This document shows positions 9,956 to 20,701 of a DNA stretch of 64,000 nt, one piece after another. How positions within the stretch are numbered: position 1 is the stretch's first letter; each line of letters opens with the position of its first letter. This DNA is from Plantago ovata (taxonomy: Eukaryota > Streptophyta > Magnoliopsida > Lamiales > Plantaginaceae): assembly GCA_028274465.1 (NCBI GenBank), contig CM051457.1:65818496-65882495 (forward strand), written 5' to 3'. Position numbers and translations under genes: made by a program. The notes beneath the pieces are model-generated. The model did no database searches. It was not told the DNA's origin and worked only from the letters and a program-made list of their open reading frames with translations.

Positions 9956-10671
9956 ATCGAATTTCCATAATCAGTTCTTGTTCCGATGACAACTTTTGTC
10001 TTCGTTGTCATCTCCGTCTTCGCACTAATCTAGTTTATGTTAGCACCTTTCATTTTCTATGTATTACATGTTATTTTTCTTTAATGTACAGGAACTGCAA
10101 GCTCTTTTAGAGTTCGGAAATCTGATTTACATTGTTTAAAGAATCTAGGGGTAAAATGGTAAATACACATAAAAACATAAAACTAATGCAAAAAACGTAA
10201 CCCAACTAGAAGAAGCGCATTTCTCCTTTTCAGTCTGAGCAAAATAAGGGTATAAAGGTAAGTACAACACTTTTACCCCAAAAACATCAACTTTTCACTT
10301 CGAACAACATTTACCAATCACGTTTTCCTCCTTCAGCTTCACCTTTCCGTCTGCATTTCGAATTATTACCAATCAGGATGTTTCCGGTTTTGAAGGGAGT
10401 CAATTGTCACATTTTCGTATGTAAAGTTGTCTCGGTCAGGTCCGAATGTAAAACACAAGTTTGACCGCGTTTTCAGATGTATTTTTACCAATCAGTACCT
10501 ATGTGATTGAGACCTTGCCAAATCTGTATTTGGTATGTTAAGAAAGGTGTAAAAAAATCAAAATAAAACTGCTTCAATAGTGTAACCTTGCATCAAGTTA
10601 CAAGCACGTTTGTTTTGATTGGAGCTTTGACTGACTTTTCTTGCGAGATGCTATCACAAACGCATGAACTG
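9956..10671. other. Non-coding DNA with a weak inverted repeat
   Basis: No gene. GGGGTAAAA near 10148 and TTTTACCCC near 10273 form a short inverted pair about 130 bases apart, possibly a tiny Mutator-type MITE, but flanking target duplications do not match convincingly. Confidence 0.3.
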
Positions 10672-10848
10672 GAGACATAAGGTGGTCCAGCGGAATGGAG
10701 TTGAGTTGGTGAAGGGAGAGGTGCAAGGTTTGATCTCCAGTGGAGACATAAGGCGGTTTAGGTATGGAGTTATAAGGTGGTATATGATATTGTATAATAG
10801 TAGAGTAGTAGTTGTAATATTTGCCGTTTAAAAAAAAAACAAATGCCT
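10672..10848 (+). mobile_element. Possible tRNA-derived SINE
   Basis: About 175 bases with a Pol III A-box-like GGTGGTCCAGCGG, a B-box-like GGTTTGATCTCC about 45 bases later, and a 3' run of ten A residues near 10830-10840. Flanks CAAACGCATGAA and CAAATGCCTTGAA are similar and could be an imperfect target duplication. The B-box departs from the consensus, so this is tentative. Confidence 0.35.
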
Positions 10849-10903
10849 TGAATTGTTTAACACTTCTAGGAGTAACCTTGCCCAATCCGACTCAAATAAA
10901 AAA

Positions 10904-11260
10904 TTGCTCACAAACACTTTGTAACAAAAATGCTTGGTTTATGTAATCAAACCAAATCGGACTCTGATAGTACCTTGAACAAAAATAAATTGCTCACAAA
11001 CACTTTGTAACAAAAATGCTTGGTTTATGTAATCAAACCAAATCGGACTCTGATAGTACCTTGAACAAAAATGTTTGATTCGTGTAATAAAAAATGCTTG
11101 GTTTATGTAATTAAACCAATTTGGACTCTGATAGTACCTTGAACAAAAATGCTTGATTTGTGTAATCAAACCAAATTGGACTATAGTGTAAAAATAAAAT
11201 AAAAGCAAATCGGAATCTATAGTACCTTGAACAAAAAATGTAAAAATAAATTCCAACCAA
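10904..11260. repeat. 86-bp tandem repeat beside tRNA-Asp
   Basis: Two nearly exact copies start TTGCTCACAAACAC at 10904 and 10990; shortened, diverged copies built on the TGCTTGGTTTATGTAATCAA and GATAGTACCTTGAAC blocks follow to about 11260. No coding role. The array lies just beyond the 3' end of the tRNA-Asp gene. Confidence 0.7.
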
Positions 11261-11309
11261 ATTGGACTCTGATGGTGTGAAAATAAAATTAAAATATATT
11301 CAAACAAGA

Positions 11310-11381
11310 CGCCGTTGCCGGGGATCGAACCCGGGTCACCCGCGTGACAGGCGAGAATACTTACCACTATACTACAACGAC
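11310..11381 (-). tRNA. tRNA-Asp (anticodon GTC)
   Basis: 72-nt cloverleaf on the minus strand. Acceptor stem GTCGTTG pairs with CAACGGC, with discriminator G. The anticodon loop CTGTCAC places GTC at 11348-11346, and the T arm has GGGTTCGATCCCC. Compared with the usual plant tRNA-Asp as I remember it, one anticodon-stem C is T (CTCGC/GCGGG), leaving a T-G wobble, so folding is probably kept. No intron; CCA is not encoded, as expected. T-rich DNA follows within about 20 bases. It is likely transcribed by Pol III. Confidence 0.93.
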
Positions 11382-11693
11382 TTTGTTAAATATTTATTGA
11401 TTGGAAAAATTTTATTTTTCACCGAAACCTTTTTCATATTTTTCGAAGTGCACTGGAACCTTTGTTTTACTAGTTTACAAACCGTTGAAAATTGACGGGT
11501 ATATTTAAATATAGAGTTGTCTTCAAGAATTATAGTTGGGAAATGATAATATCCAATTAAAAGAAATTAGTATTTTGATGATTATAATAGTTACTTTTAC
11601 TTAAATTATGCTATAAAACATGAATATGAAATTAAAATAAATAATATCTTGTTTACTTTCACATATGTATGTTTGCGCACTGCATCAATCTCT

Positions 11694-11775
11694 TGAGTTC
11701 AAGTATGTAACATCATGCAAACCAAACAAATCAAGTTCAAGTATGTAACATCATGCAAACGAAACAAATCAAGTC
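11694..11775. repeat. Short direct repeat, about 41 bp x 2
   Basis: The block around CAAGTATGTAACATCATGC is present twice, near 11700 and 11738, with one base change. Non-coding. Confidence 0.6.
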
Positions 11776-11809
11776 AACCTAATAAAACAGGTTCAGATCT
11801 AGAAGACAT

Positions 11810-13045
11810 AGTATACAAATTCCTTCTCTGCGGACATCTAGTAAAAAAGTCTTAAGTTCATAAGGTATAAATCAAAAATTTGTACCCGTGGATAACCTAT
11901 TGTAAGAGGCCCAAATGAATAAGTAATAGGAAACGAATTCCCTCCCAAATGGGGCACCTAGCTAACAGGGTCAAACTCATAAATAATAGGTCACAAATTC
12001 GCTCCAAGTGGGAGCACCTATGAAGCTCAAAGTCAGAAGTATTCAATCACAAATTCACTCCCCTTCGGGAACCTATGAGGCTCAAACTCATAGGTATTAG
12101 CTCCCCATAGGGCACATATATATCTAGCTAAAACTCAAAAGTAATAGATCACTAATTCACTTCCCGTGGGGGCACCTATCTAGCTCGAGCTCAAAAGTAA
12201 TTGATCACAAATTCACCCCCCGGGTGGGGTACTTAGTGCAACATGGTCAAACTCATAAGTCACAAATTCACTCAGTCTGGGGGTACATATCAGACTCAAA
12301 TTGATAAGTAATAGATCACAAACTCACCTCCCGTGGAGGCACCTATGAGGCTCAAACTCAGAAGCATTCAATCACGAATTCGCTTCCCGTGGAGGCACCT
12401 ATCTGGCTAATACGCATAAGTAATCGATCACAAATTCATTGCCCGTAGGGCACCTATCTGGCTCAAGCTCAGAATTAGTTAAATTAAAATCCAAATTCGC
12501 TCTCCGTGGGGCACTTAGTGCAACATGATCAAGCTCATAAAGTCATACTACCTCCGTCCCTTAACAAATGAAACAATTTATTTTGTTGACTTTTCGAGGG
12601 TCAGTTTGACCTCGTATTAATCCCAAATTATACAATAAAAATAATTAATAATTTAATATAATGAAAATATAAACCTTCTAGTTTTATAATATAATATTTT
12701 TAATTATTTTGATTGTATAATTTGGGATTAATACGAGGTCAAACTGACCCTCGAAAAGTTAACAAAATGAAGTGTTTCATTTGTTAAAGGACGGAGGTAG
12801 TAAATCACATATTCACTCCACATGGGGCACATTTATCATGCTCAAACTCATAATTAATAGAGCTATCCGTTGGGCACCTATCAGGCTCAAACTCATAAGT
12901 AATAGATTACAAATTCGATATTCATGATCATGGGGCAACTATCAAGCTCAAATGCATAAGTAATCAATAAAAAAATCGCTTCCCATGGCTACCTATATGG
13001 CTCAAAATCAGTCGTAAGCAATTCATAAAAAAATTTACGTGGGAG
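11810..13045. repeat. Degenerate ~55-bp repeat array
   Basis: About twenty diverged copies of a unit built from CACAAATTCACTCCC, GTGGGGGCACCTAT and GGCTCAAACTCATAAGTAAT. The ACCTAT block recurs at 12341, 12397 and 12452, giving a period of 55-56. Copies differ by substitutions and small indels, so the array is old. The Stowaway MITE at 12548-12800 splits it. No open frame runs through it. Confidence 0.7.
12548..12800. mobile_element. Stowaway-type MITE (Tc1/Mariner)
   Basis: 253-bp element with terminal CTACCTCCGTCCC and GGACGGAGGTAG and TA on each side (12546-12547, 12801-12802). The inverted repeats extend inward for about 90 bases (GAGGGTCAGTTTGACC against its complement), so the whole element can fold into one long hairpin. 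The TIR matches the Stowaway consensus CTCCCTCCGTCCC. Non-autonomous. Confidence 0.9.
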
Positions 13046-13691
13046 AATGTGTTTAGTTGAAGATATATAGATTAGCATCCACAACATCAGAATCATCCAC
13101 GACAACACTTTCTATGCAAATTGAATTTCACTAACTCTAACTCTAAGAGTAGTATCAACGACATTTTTCTGTATCCAAAAATCTAAGTCAATGAAAACAC
13201 ATCTTGAATTTGAAATCAACAACACACTCGCATTTTTGCAAGCTATGAACACCCTGCCCCGTGCATTAGCATCATAAACTCATGTCTTAAACATAATTTA
13301 AAAACACAGCTCTCGGGAAGAATACAAAAAATAATAATAATAATAAATCCTCCTATTTGTGTGCATATTAGGGAGGTGAGAAAGTTAGTTTCTGAAAATG
13401 GCCATAATGAAATTAAATATTCATAAAAAGAAGAGGTAGCTCTAATCATTACACTTTCAAGTTAAAAAATACTATCAACGGAAAGTGATAATATCAAAAC
13501 ATCTAAAAGATCAATTATTTTGGACATTTTCAAATTGGTTAAAAGATAAAAGATATTGAATGGCATGAAGTTATGATTTTTGCGTTCAAGGCTCATGTAA
13601 TGTCAAAGAGTAATCAAGATTCAAGCAGGGCGCACATCTGTTTAAAAGGGTGAATGATAGTTGGTGTTAAATCATGAGATAAACTATTGTA
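13046..13691. other. Non-coding DNA left of the Copia element
   Basis: AT-rich with a short (ATA)n run near 13330. No gene recognised. Confidence 0.4.
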
Positions 13692-13696
13692 TTGTA

Positions 13697-13711
13697 TGAT
13701 AGATTATATAA
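13697..13711 (+). repeat. Copia 1 5' LTR, first 15 bases
   Basis: TGATAGATTATATAA is identical to the first 15 bases of the 3' LTR at 25009. It is the left fragment of the 5' LTR, cut off by the Mutator-like insertion. Confidence 0.85.
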
Positions 13712-13815
13712 GGAGGTTATTATATCGTAGTAGCAATTTTACTAAACGTTGGAAATTTATTAGTAATTTGTAAAAAACATCTTATTTTTAATATTTTACA
13801 AATAAGTCACAAATT
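13712..13815 (+). repeat. MULE left terminal inverted repeat
   Basis: Best-conserved blocks against the reverse complement of 20588-20693 are ACTAAACGTTGGAAATTTATT and ATTTTACAAATAAGTC. The outer 30 bases are more diverged; the right copy has an extra GTTGGAAC block. Confidence 0.75.
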
Positions 13816-14035
13816 TATTAAATACACACAAATTACAACTAACACAATTTCATACGTTCATTACTTCCTTCTCCACAACAAATTCTTCAGAAAACAATCT
13901 CTTCTGAATACAAATTTTCAACATGGAATGGCCACCTTGGACTGAAGAATGGTCGAAGTATGAAAATTATGAGGTAAAGATTACTGATTTTATGTGTATT
14001 AAGCCTAATTTTTTTTCTTTTCTAAACCGTAGCAC

Positions 14036-14175
14036 GGCTGCCTGCTGCTAGGCGCTAGCCGGCCTGCTGCTAGCGACTAGCAGCAGGCCAGCTGCTAGGC
14101 GCGCTAGCAGCAGGCCAGCCTGCTGCTTGCGATTAGCAGCAGGCCGCCTGCTGGCCTGCTGCTAGTATGTGTTGC
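14036..14175. repeat. GC-rich hairpin array, left end of MULE
   Basis: Alternating GCAGCAGGCC and GGCCTGCTGC units in both orientations, able to form nested hairpins, in an otherwise AT-rich element. It lies in the first intron of the transposase gene. A matching array lies near the right end (20212-20412). Confidence 0.75.
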
Positions 14176-16254
14176 TGCTTCTGTCTTTTTTTTTTTACAA
14201 ATTATTAGAACAAATGTACGTATTTATCTCATATATTCAATTTATTGATTTGTATACATTTTTATTTTCAGGTTAATGATGATGGGAATGATAAGGAGCA
14301 AGATCATAAGTATGATGACATGAATTACTTGTTCAATAGTCTTGGAGAATTTCCTACAAGAATAGCCGCAGAAGATGAAGTTAGGCGAATTGGACGGGAA
14401 AATCACATGTACTTCACAGTTGTCACAGCACATGCAAATCGGATTTACCTTGGTTGTGAACGTAGTGGGAAGTACAGAGCGACGACGAGTAAAAATGTCA
14501 ATGTTGTGAGTCGCCATTCAAGTGGGACGAAGAAGAATGAATGTCCCTTTCAGTTGAAACAAAAAAGAAATTGTGATAATGGTCCATGGGTTGTACGCAC
14601 AAGCGAGAATAGAGGGAGGCATAACCATGCACTTGGGAAGCACCCTAGTTGGCATACATCGGCGGAAAAGTTGAGCGAACCAGAGCTAGAACACATACGT
14701 AAGTTGTATATGACTCGAACGAAGCAAAGAGTATCCTGCAAGAGGTAAAGTTGTTGAATGAAGATAATGTGAGCAATATCAGGCATGTGTACAATGCAAT
14801 TCACAAAAACAAGAACAAGGATAGGGATGGGCTAACCACGATGCAATACTTTCTGAAGTTACTCTCCGATCACCATTACTATCATAATGAGCGAAAGGAA
14901 CCAGGTAATAATCATGTTGGTGAAATTTTTTTTGCTCACCATCATAGCGTTGATTTGGTTCGACTATATCCTTATGTTATTCTCTTGGATGCCACATATG
15001 CAACAAATCTATATAATATGCCTTTGGTTCAAGTGATGGGTTTTTTGCCAACCGGTAAGAATTTTCATGTTGCATTTGCATGCATCTACCATGAAAAGGA
15101 GGATAGCTATGTGTGGATAATGAGAGAGTTGAAGAAATTTTTTAGTGCTGTTGAGTATCCAGGTGTTTTTGTTACAGATAGAGAGCAAGCCCTTATGAAC
15201 GCCATTGATACTGTTTTTCCGGAGAGTGGTCGTCTACTTTGTAGGCGACACATTTCAGAATGTGTACATAAGAATTTTGTTAAACACTCTGGAAGTCGAA
15301 AGTATGAGAGGGCAGTTAGGGCAAGGTGGAAGAAGGTTGTGAACTCACAAAGTGTTGATGAATATGAAAAACATGTGGATGAGCTACTTTATACTTGGAG
15401 ATTCTATCCACTATTTGGAGAGTATGTCAAGAAGACATGGTGTGATCCGCATCATGAAAATTTTGTGTCATACTGGACAAGAAAATATCTACATTTTGGA
15501 ACTCAAACGACCAACAGATACCATTGACTCAATTTTCTTAATTTACTATTGTCCTTTCATTATCCTAAAAGCATAACACTTGCATAAATTTATCATATTC
15601 AATTATGCAATCTTTAATATTATTGCAGGGTAGAAAGTGCGCATGCTCAGCTGAAGTCCTGGATTAGAAATGCGAGGAGTAATTTTCCTACCATTTTTTT
15701 GAAGATCCACGAGATTGTTGAAGATGAATTGAATCATATTAGATCTGATTTCGAGCTGAATAGAACGAAGGAGTCTCATCATTGTAGAGCAAATTTGTTG
15801 TTTCGAAGGCTTGGTGGGATTGTTTCGCATGATGCAATACAGTTGATGGCTAACGAGTTAGAGGAGTGGAATAAAAGATGCTATGACGCAAAATGTAGCG
15901 GGGGTGATGCTCCTATTTGTATATGTGAGTTACACAACACACATGGCTTGATGTGTGCATGCCACATGAAGAAACTTGAAGATGAATATACTCCAATCGA
16001 CCCACTTGATATTCACCCATTCTGGAAAACTCTTGATTTGGATAAGAAATATTCTTGGGATGATTCAGGAAAAGCCACTGTTGATGCTATATGTGACGAA
16101 GCATTCAGAAGCTTCAAGGAAAGTGCATCTGACGTGTAGAAGAGGATGTTATCTCAATATATCCATGAAATGAGGTTCCCCGCGTCAACCACATTTGAAG
16201 AGCCAATTCATCATAAGCACAAAGGACGACCTCCTAACGCTGAGGGGAAAAGAT

Positions 16255-16540
16255 ACCAAAGTGAATATGAGAAGGAGAAGAACAAGGATGAGAAGAAAAA
16301 TAAGAAGGAAAAGAAGAAGGATGAGAAGAAAGATAAGAATGAAAAGAAAGATAAGAAGGAAAAGAAGAAGGATGACAAGAAAGATCAGAAAGATGAGAAG
16401 AAAGATAAGAATGAAAAGTAGAAGGATGAGAAGAAGGATCAGAAAGATGAGAAGAAAAATGAGAAGAAAGATAAGAATGAAAAGAAGAAGGATGAGAAGA
16501 AGGATCATAAAGATGAGAAGAATCAAAAGGACAAGATGAA
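16255..16540 (+). repeat. Lys/Asp/Glu-coding minisatellite
   Basis: A-rich repeats of GATGAGAAGAA and GATAAGAATGAAAAG encode a highly charged (KDEKKDKNEKK)n linker between the transposase and the OTU domain. Expansion by replication slippage is likely. TAG at 16419-16421 lies inside it. Confidence 0.75.
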
Positions 16541-17262
16541 TGAGAAGGAAAAGGCTACGAAACAACTGTTCACCTTTGAATATAGATCATCGATGCCGGT
16601 TCGTTTATTGGACTATGTCACAGGATGGTTGGATGTTGAATCTGATGGGAATTGTGGGTACCGAGCACTAGCCCACTATAGGTACGGGACACAGGAAAAA
16701 TGGGTTCAAGTGCATCTGGACATACTTCAAGAGATGAGACTCTACAAAGACAAGTATATAGCCATTGCAGGTATGTTGGCTTTCTTCTCATAATTTGTTT
16801 CTATTTTTATTTCATTGAAACATGTACATAATGCTATTTATTATATAATATAAATATGAAACTTTCAATTGTTATTTGACTTGATCTGCAGGAGGTTGTG
16901 CTGAATACCAAAGGCAAATTATTAGTTTGACTCATTTTTTTGGGGGATGCGATAAACCTAACTGGTTGAGTATGACAGAACTCCGTCTAGCAGTTGCGAC
17001 TAAGTATCAGAAAGTTATCCATTGTTACCGTGCAGGAAATAGCTTTACATACGTACCATGAGAATCGCGCGCTGATCCAGAAGACCCACGACCAGATCCA
17101 CCCGCAGAAGAATGGTCAATTGGTATGAACAGCAACCACTTCTTTGTGATACACGTGGACCTAGGAGCCCCGATCGGGAACTTCATCATTTTTTGGAAAT
17201 ATCATAAGGTGCCACAGGTAGCTCATTGGAAAGATTGGTATGTAGAGAGAGGGAAAGTATGA

Positions 17263-17623
17263 TGAATTCTTGTTAGTTTTTCGTAGAATAGCATTTCACA
17301 TTTCTGATTTACGATTGCAATATCTTATACAATTTTCCTAATTATTTAGAATCCCAATTATTTATTTTTGTGGTTAGTTTTTGTAAAATAGTGGCATTGT
17401 TTTTGTGACGGAATCAAAAGTGGGTTGGTAGTCTAGAAATAACACAAACTAACATTCGAAACACCCATAGAATAATAATTCAAGTCTCACAAACATAAAC
17501 TAACATCCTAAAAATAATAATTTAGGTCCAAAACAGACACATAGGAAAACACAAACGTCAAAGGGTTCGAGTATCCGGAACACAAATTAAACTAAAACAT
17601 AAAAGACACGGTCATTGTAGTGC
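17263..17623. other. Spacer between convergent MULE genes
   Basis: AT-rich, holds the 3' ends of the transposase-OTU gene and the PMD gene. No other feature seen. Confidence 0.5.
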
Positions 17624-19945
17624 CTAATCAACTATCCTACGAGGCTTCTTGACTAGCATACGGGACAGTTGATGCACAAGGTTTTTCATGTCATCATAAG
17701 TGGGAGATGGATTGGTCTGCGGATGGAATGGGGCGACCATATCCGTGATAGTCATAAGCAATTCCGCTTCAGGATTCTTATCCTGAACTGCATTCTGGAC
17801 AACCTCTCTATTTACCTTGGGATGTGTCCTAGGAATATACCAAAGTAGGTAATCAGTAGTATCACTCTCAATTTGAAAAGTATTAAGCCTCACAGACCTG
17901 AAAGATTAAGATACATATAGTTAGTCATAATGGTCTTCAAATGAAAATTTTTAAAATGACCATTTAAATTTGCATGTAGTCATAGTTACCTCTGTGATAG
18001 GTTGCATAAGTGGCTCCGCCATTTCAAAAACATGGTTCGGTCGACATGGTGTTCCAGATTGTATTGACGTGGTGTCTCTGTCCTCACAACTTTTACTGGA
18101 TGAATTGGTGCGAATGGAATAGACTGTCCATATCCAAACTGTCTCATGACACGATCTGGCATATATGGCTCGGTGTAACTCCGACAATGTAGAATACCCT
18201 CAAACAGTGTTATCGGAACTTCCTGGGAAGGGTTGTCCCCAAATGGTGTCCAATTGACCTGAGTACGAAACAAAATTGTACATTTGACGATAATATTCAA
18301 ACAGAACTAAAGTTAGAATTCAAGTAAACTAGGAAACTTACTTGGTTGGCACGCAACTCGTCCAACTGAATACGGATAGACTTCAGTAATGATTCCTGCT
18401 CAGCTAGTCGATTTGGGGACGGTATCCATATTTTTGCCCAAGGACCATCTACCACATCTGTTCTTCCCCTTGGACGAAAAGGCGGGAAGTATTCATAAAT
18501 CCAAGCCTGTAATTAATGCATTGTATGTTAATTCAATAATAAGTATTATAACGACAACATTAGATAAAAAGCACTGAAGTTGACGCTAACCTGTAGAAGT
18601 GTGAGACAACCAGCAATGTTGGTGCATCCAGCTCGTGATGCCTCTCCGAGTTGTCTGTACAAGTTGGACAATGTAGCTGCACCCCATGCATAGTTCTGAA
18701 CACCATCAGTTTCATGTAGAAACTCTAGAAAACCGGCGTGGACATGAGTGGTTGTCTTATCAACGAAAAATGTCGTGCCAAGGAGCCACAACAAGTACGT
18801 TGAAAATACAGAGTTGTTGTTCAAATTACCCTGTTTTAGGCGCTTCTCCAATACATCAAACCCACACCGACCATGCTTCCAACCAAGTTCCCTTCCCAAT
18901 TTGTCATCCAAAGGAAATTTCAGCAGAAGTCCCATATCTGCCATCAAACCCTCAGTCGTGCGACTAGAAATCACAGGCTTACCAGTCACGGGGATCTGTA
19001 GAATACACCATACATCGTGTAAAGTGATGGTCATCCCACCGAATGGCATGTGAAAGGAGTTGGTCTCAGGCTGCCATCTCTCAACAAAAGCTGATATAAG
19101 AGCGTGGTCAATAGACTTGTACATACAGTCCTTCAGGTGGTATAGCCTACTTTCCTTCAACCATGTCAATACATCATAATTTGCGTCTTTTTCTGGGATA
19201 GAGAGATTCTTTGATCTTGCATGTCTTGAATGACAATGCAAGCACCTAAGGACCTATAAAAAAACAAAACATGTTACAACAATATTAAATATTATGTGAC
19301 CAACATAATAATTCAAGTCTCACAAACATAAAATTGACTGACCTCCCCCTTCTGCCATATTTGGTATGCAATATGGTGTTTGAACGAAGGCAATAACTCC
19401 TTTAGTACTGGCCCTCCATCAACTCCCAAACTCATCGGGCTACCATGCACATTACCCTCCATGTCACCATGCATATGTTCTCTCGGACATAAATAAAGTA
19501 AAAATTAAAAAGAAGAACCTAAAAAATATTAACTGATAAAATCACAAGAAATTGAATTACCTTGCAAATTATCATAAGTTTCTTCATCATCTTCCTCATC
19601 CCTAGAAATCTCATGGTGATTAATCCCTTTACCTTTAATGCGAAGGTTATCAAGATATGCATCTCTCTCCATATCTGTAAGTGTAGCACTAGATATCGAA
19701 GTATCATCATCATCGGAACTATCCACCATGGTCTCAGTTGCACGTGCAGACTGTTCATGCACTTGGGTACTCTCACTTTCCTGCTCCATGTCATCCCTCG
19801 TAGCCCTTTCCGCCGTTGCTTTGGCCTCAAGAGCAAACCTACGTCCTTCTTCTGCACGCTTACGGTTTGATTGAGTAACAACCCTTCCTTGCAAGCGTCC
19901 AACACCAACACCTTTCGAATATCCTTTCTTTCCACCCTTATCCAT
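17624..19945 (-). CDS. Plant mobile domain (PMD, MAIN-like) protein, intact
   Basis: Six minus-strand exons: 19945-19561, 19479-19343, 19253-18591, 18506-18342, 18258-17990, 17897-17624. All introns are GT-AG and the phases agree, giving 630 codons plus stop with no lesion. The acidic/Ser N-terminus (SSDDDDTSISS) is followed from exon 3 by the PMD signature: LISAFVERWQPETNSFHMPFG, MTITLHDVWCILQIPVTG, YLLWLLGTTFF, WGAATLSNLYRQL, and exon 4 WIYEYFPPF. PMDs (PF10536) occur in MAIN/MAIL1 host proteins, which silence transposons and keep meristems dividing, and in Mutator and Gypsy elements. The gene lies inside the MULE, convergent to the dead transposase. Being intact beside it suggests recent capture or selection. 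Start chosen as the first ATG of the open frame. Confidence 0.88.
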
Positions 19946-20139
19946 CTATAAATACAACAAAGTAAGATTAGAATGAACAATCAATATCTCTACAACTACG
20001 TATATACAACAAGTCATTAATTTATTATCAAATTATAAGGGGACAATAGAAACACATATATCATAAGTGAAAATCAAATGTGTGCATCAATTAAATATGA
20101 AGATCAATTAATATAAAAAGTTGAAGTTTGATGTAATTG

Positions 20140-20166
20140 GATATATATATATATATATATATATAG

Positions 20167-20197
<31 letters not shown>
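20140..20197. repeat. (TA)n-(A)n microsatellite
   Basis: A run of TA repeats followed by about 30 A residues, upstream of the PMD gene. Confidence 0.9.
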
Positions 20198-20211
20198 AAA
20201 CAAAACAACAC

Positions 20212-20412
20212 TGTTCGGCCTAAACAGCAGGCCAGCCTGCTGTTCGATTTGAACAGCAGGCCAGCGCTGTTCAGGCTGAACAGCAGGCCGTTGGCCTGGT
20301 GTTTCCAACAGCAGGCTGCTCCTGCTGTTCAGGCCGAGCAGCCGTAGCGGCTGCTACGGCCTGTATATGGGCGGCGGTGGCTTTCCGCCGCCCATATATG
20401 CCACCCCAATTC
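20212..20412. repeat. GC-rich hairpin array, right end of MULE
   Basis: Repeats of AACAGCAGGCC and GGCCAGCCTGCTGTT in both orientations, then GCCGTAGC-GGCT-GCTACGGC (20341-20360). Next is a perfect 14-bp stem: TATATGGGCGGCGG (20364-20377) with its complement at 20385-20398 and a 7-base loop. It mirrors the array at 14036-14175 and lies upstream of the PMD gene. Confidence 0.75.
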
Positions 20413-20587
20413 GATGGAATTGTGGCGGTTTAACTAACATATATGATGGTTATAAAATAAAAAAAAATTAAAGAACTAACCTTGATTTGAGTTTGATGAT
20501 ATTTTTTGGTGTGTTCTTCAAATTGAATTGAAATATGTTGATTAGGTTATTGATTTAGGGGTTTGATTTATTTAACGTGGAATTGTG

Positions 20588-20693
20588 ATGATTTGGGCTA
20601 ATTTGTAAAATTGTAAATTTATAGATACTTTATGTAATTTACAATAAATTTCCAACATTTAGTAAATTTATGTTCCAACATTTAATATTTGCC
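20588..20693 (-). repeat. MULE right terminal inverted repeat
   Basis: Reverse complement begins GGCAAATATTAAATGTTGG and contains TTTACTAAATGTTGGAAATT. It holds two GTTGGAA blocks where the left end has one, so the right terminus probably carries a short duplication. Confidence 0.7.
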
Positions 20694-20701
20694 TTATATA
20701 A

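Larger units (their letters stand above)
13923..17262 (+). pseudogene. MULE transposase fused to OTU-like protease, broken
   Basis: Exon 1 13923-13973 (MEWPPWTEEWSKYENYE), exon 2 14272-15517, exon 3 15629-16770, exon 4 16892-17262. Domains: FAR1/WRKY-like N-terminus (IYLGCERSGKYR), MULE catalytic core (VILLDATYATN, FVTDREQALMNA), SWIM-like Cys/His (ICICELHNTHGLMCACH), a Lys/Asp/Glu repeat linker, then an OTU domain with DGNCGYRAL (catalytic Cys) and SNHFFVIHVDLGAP (His). OTU domains are cysteine proteases, often deubiquitinases. Lesions: 1-base frameshift near 14720, splice donor changed to AT at 15518, TAG at 16137 and 16419, TGA at 17059. In-frame continuity around the stops shows a recent decay. 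Confidence 0.85.
13712..20693. mobile_element. Mutator-like element (MULE) inside the Copia 5' LTR
   Basis: About 6.98 kb, flanked by the 8-bp duplication TTATATAA (13704-13711 and 20694-20701; nine bases if one mismatch is allowed). Terminal repeats of about 105 bases: left 13712-13815, right 20588-20693. They share ACTAAA(C/T)GTTGGAAATTT and ATTTTACAAAT plus looser similarity. Cargo: a plus-strand transposase with OTU domain (13923-17262) and a minus-strand PMD gene (17624-19945). GC-rich hairpin arrays sit near both ends. It inserted after Copia 1, because it interrupts that LTR. Confidence 0.88.

Noticed and set aside
10148-10281. Possible 130-bp MITE with GGGGTAAAA ends
   Set aside because: The inverted pair is short and the flanking bases do not form a convincing target duplication.
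10939-11367. 142-codon minus-strand frame with repeated FDYINQAF
   Set aside because: Translation of the 86-bp tandem repeat and of the tRNA-Asp gene; not a protein gene.
11810-13045. CRISPR-like spaced repeats
   Set aside because: Eukaryotic plant DNA; the units are contiguous and diverged, without constant repeat and unique spacers.
15518-15628. U12-type AT-AC intron in the transposase
   Set aside because: The donor reads ATACCA, not ATATCC, and the acceptor is CAG; a G-to-A mutation of an ordinary GT donor is simpler.
16185-16565. 126-codon Leu/Ile-rich frame that looks like a membrane protein
   Set aside because: Antisense of the Lys-coding minisatellite of the transposase; composition only.
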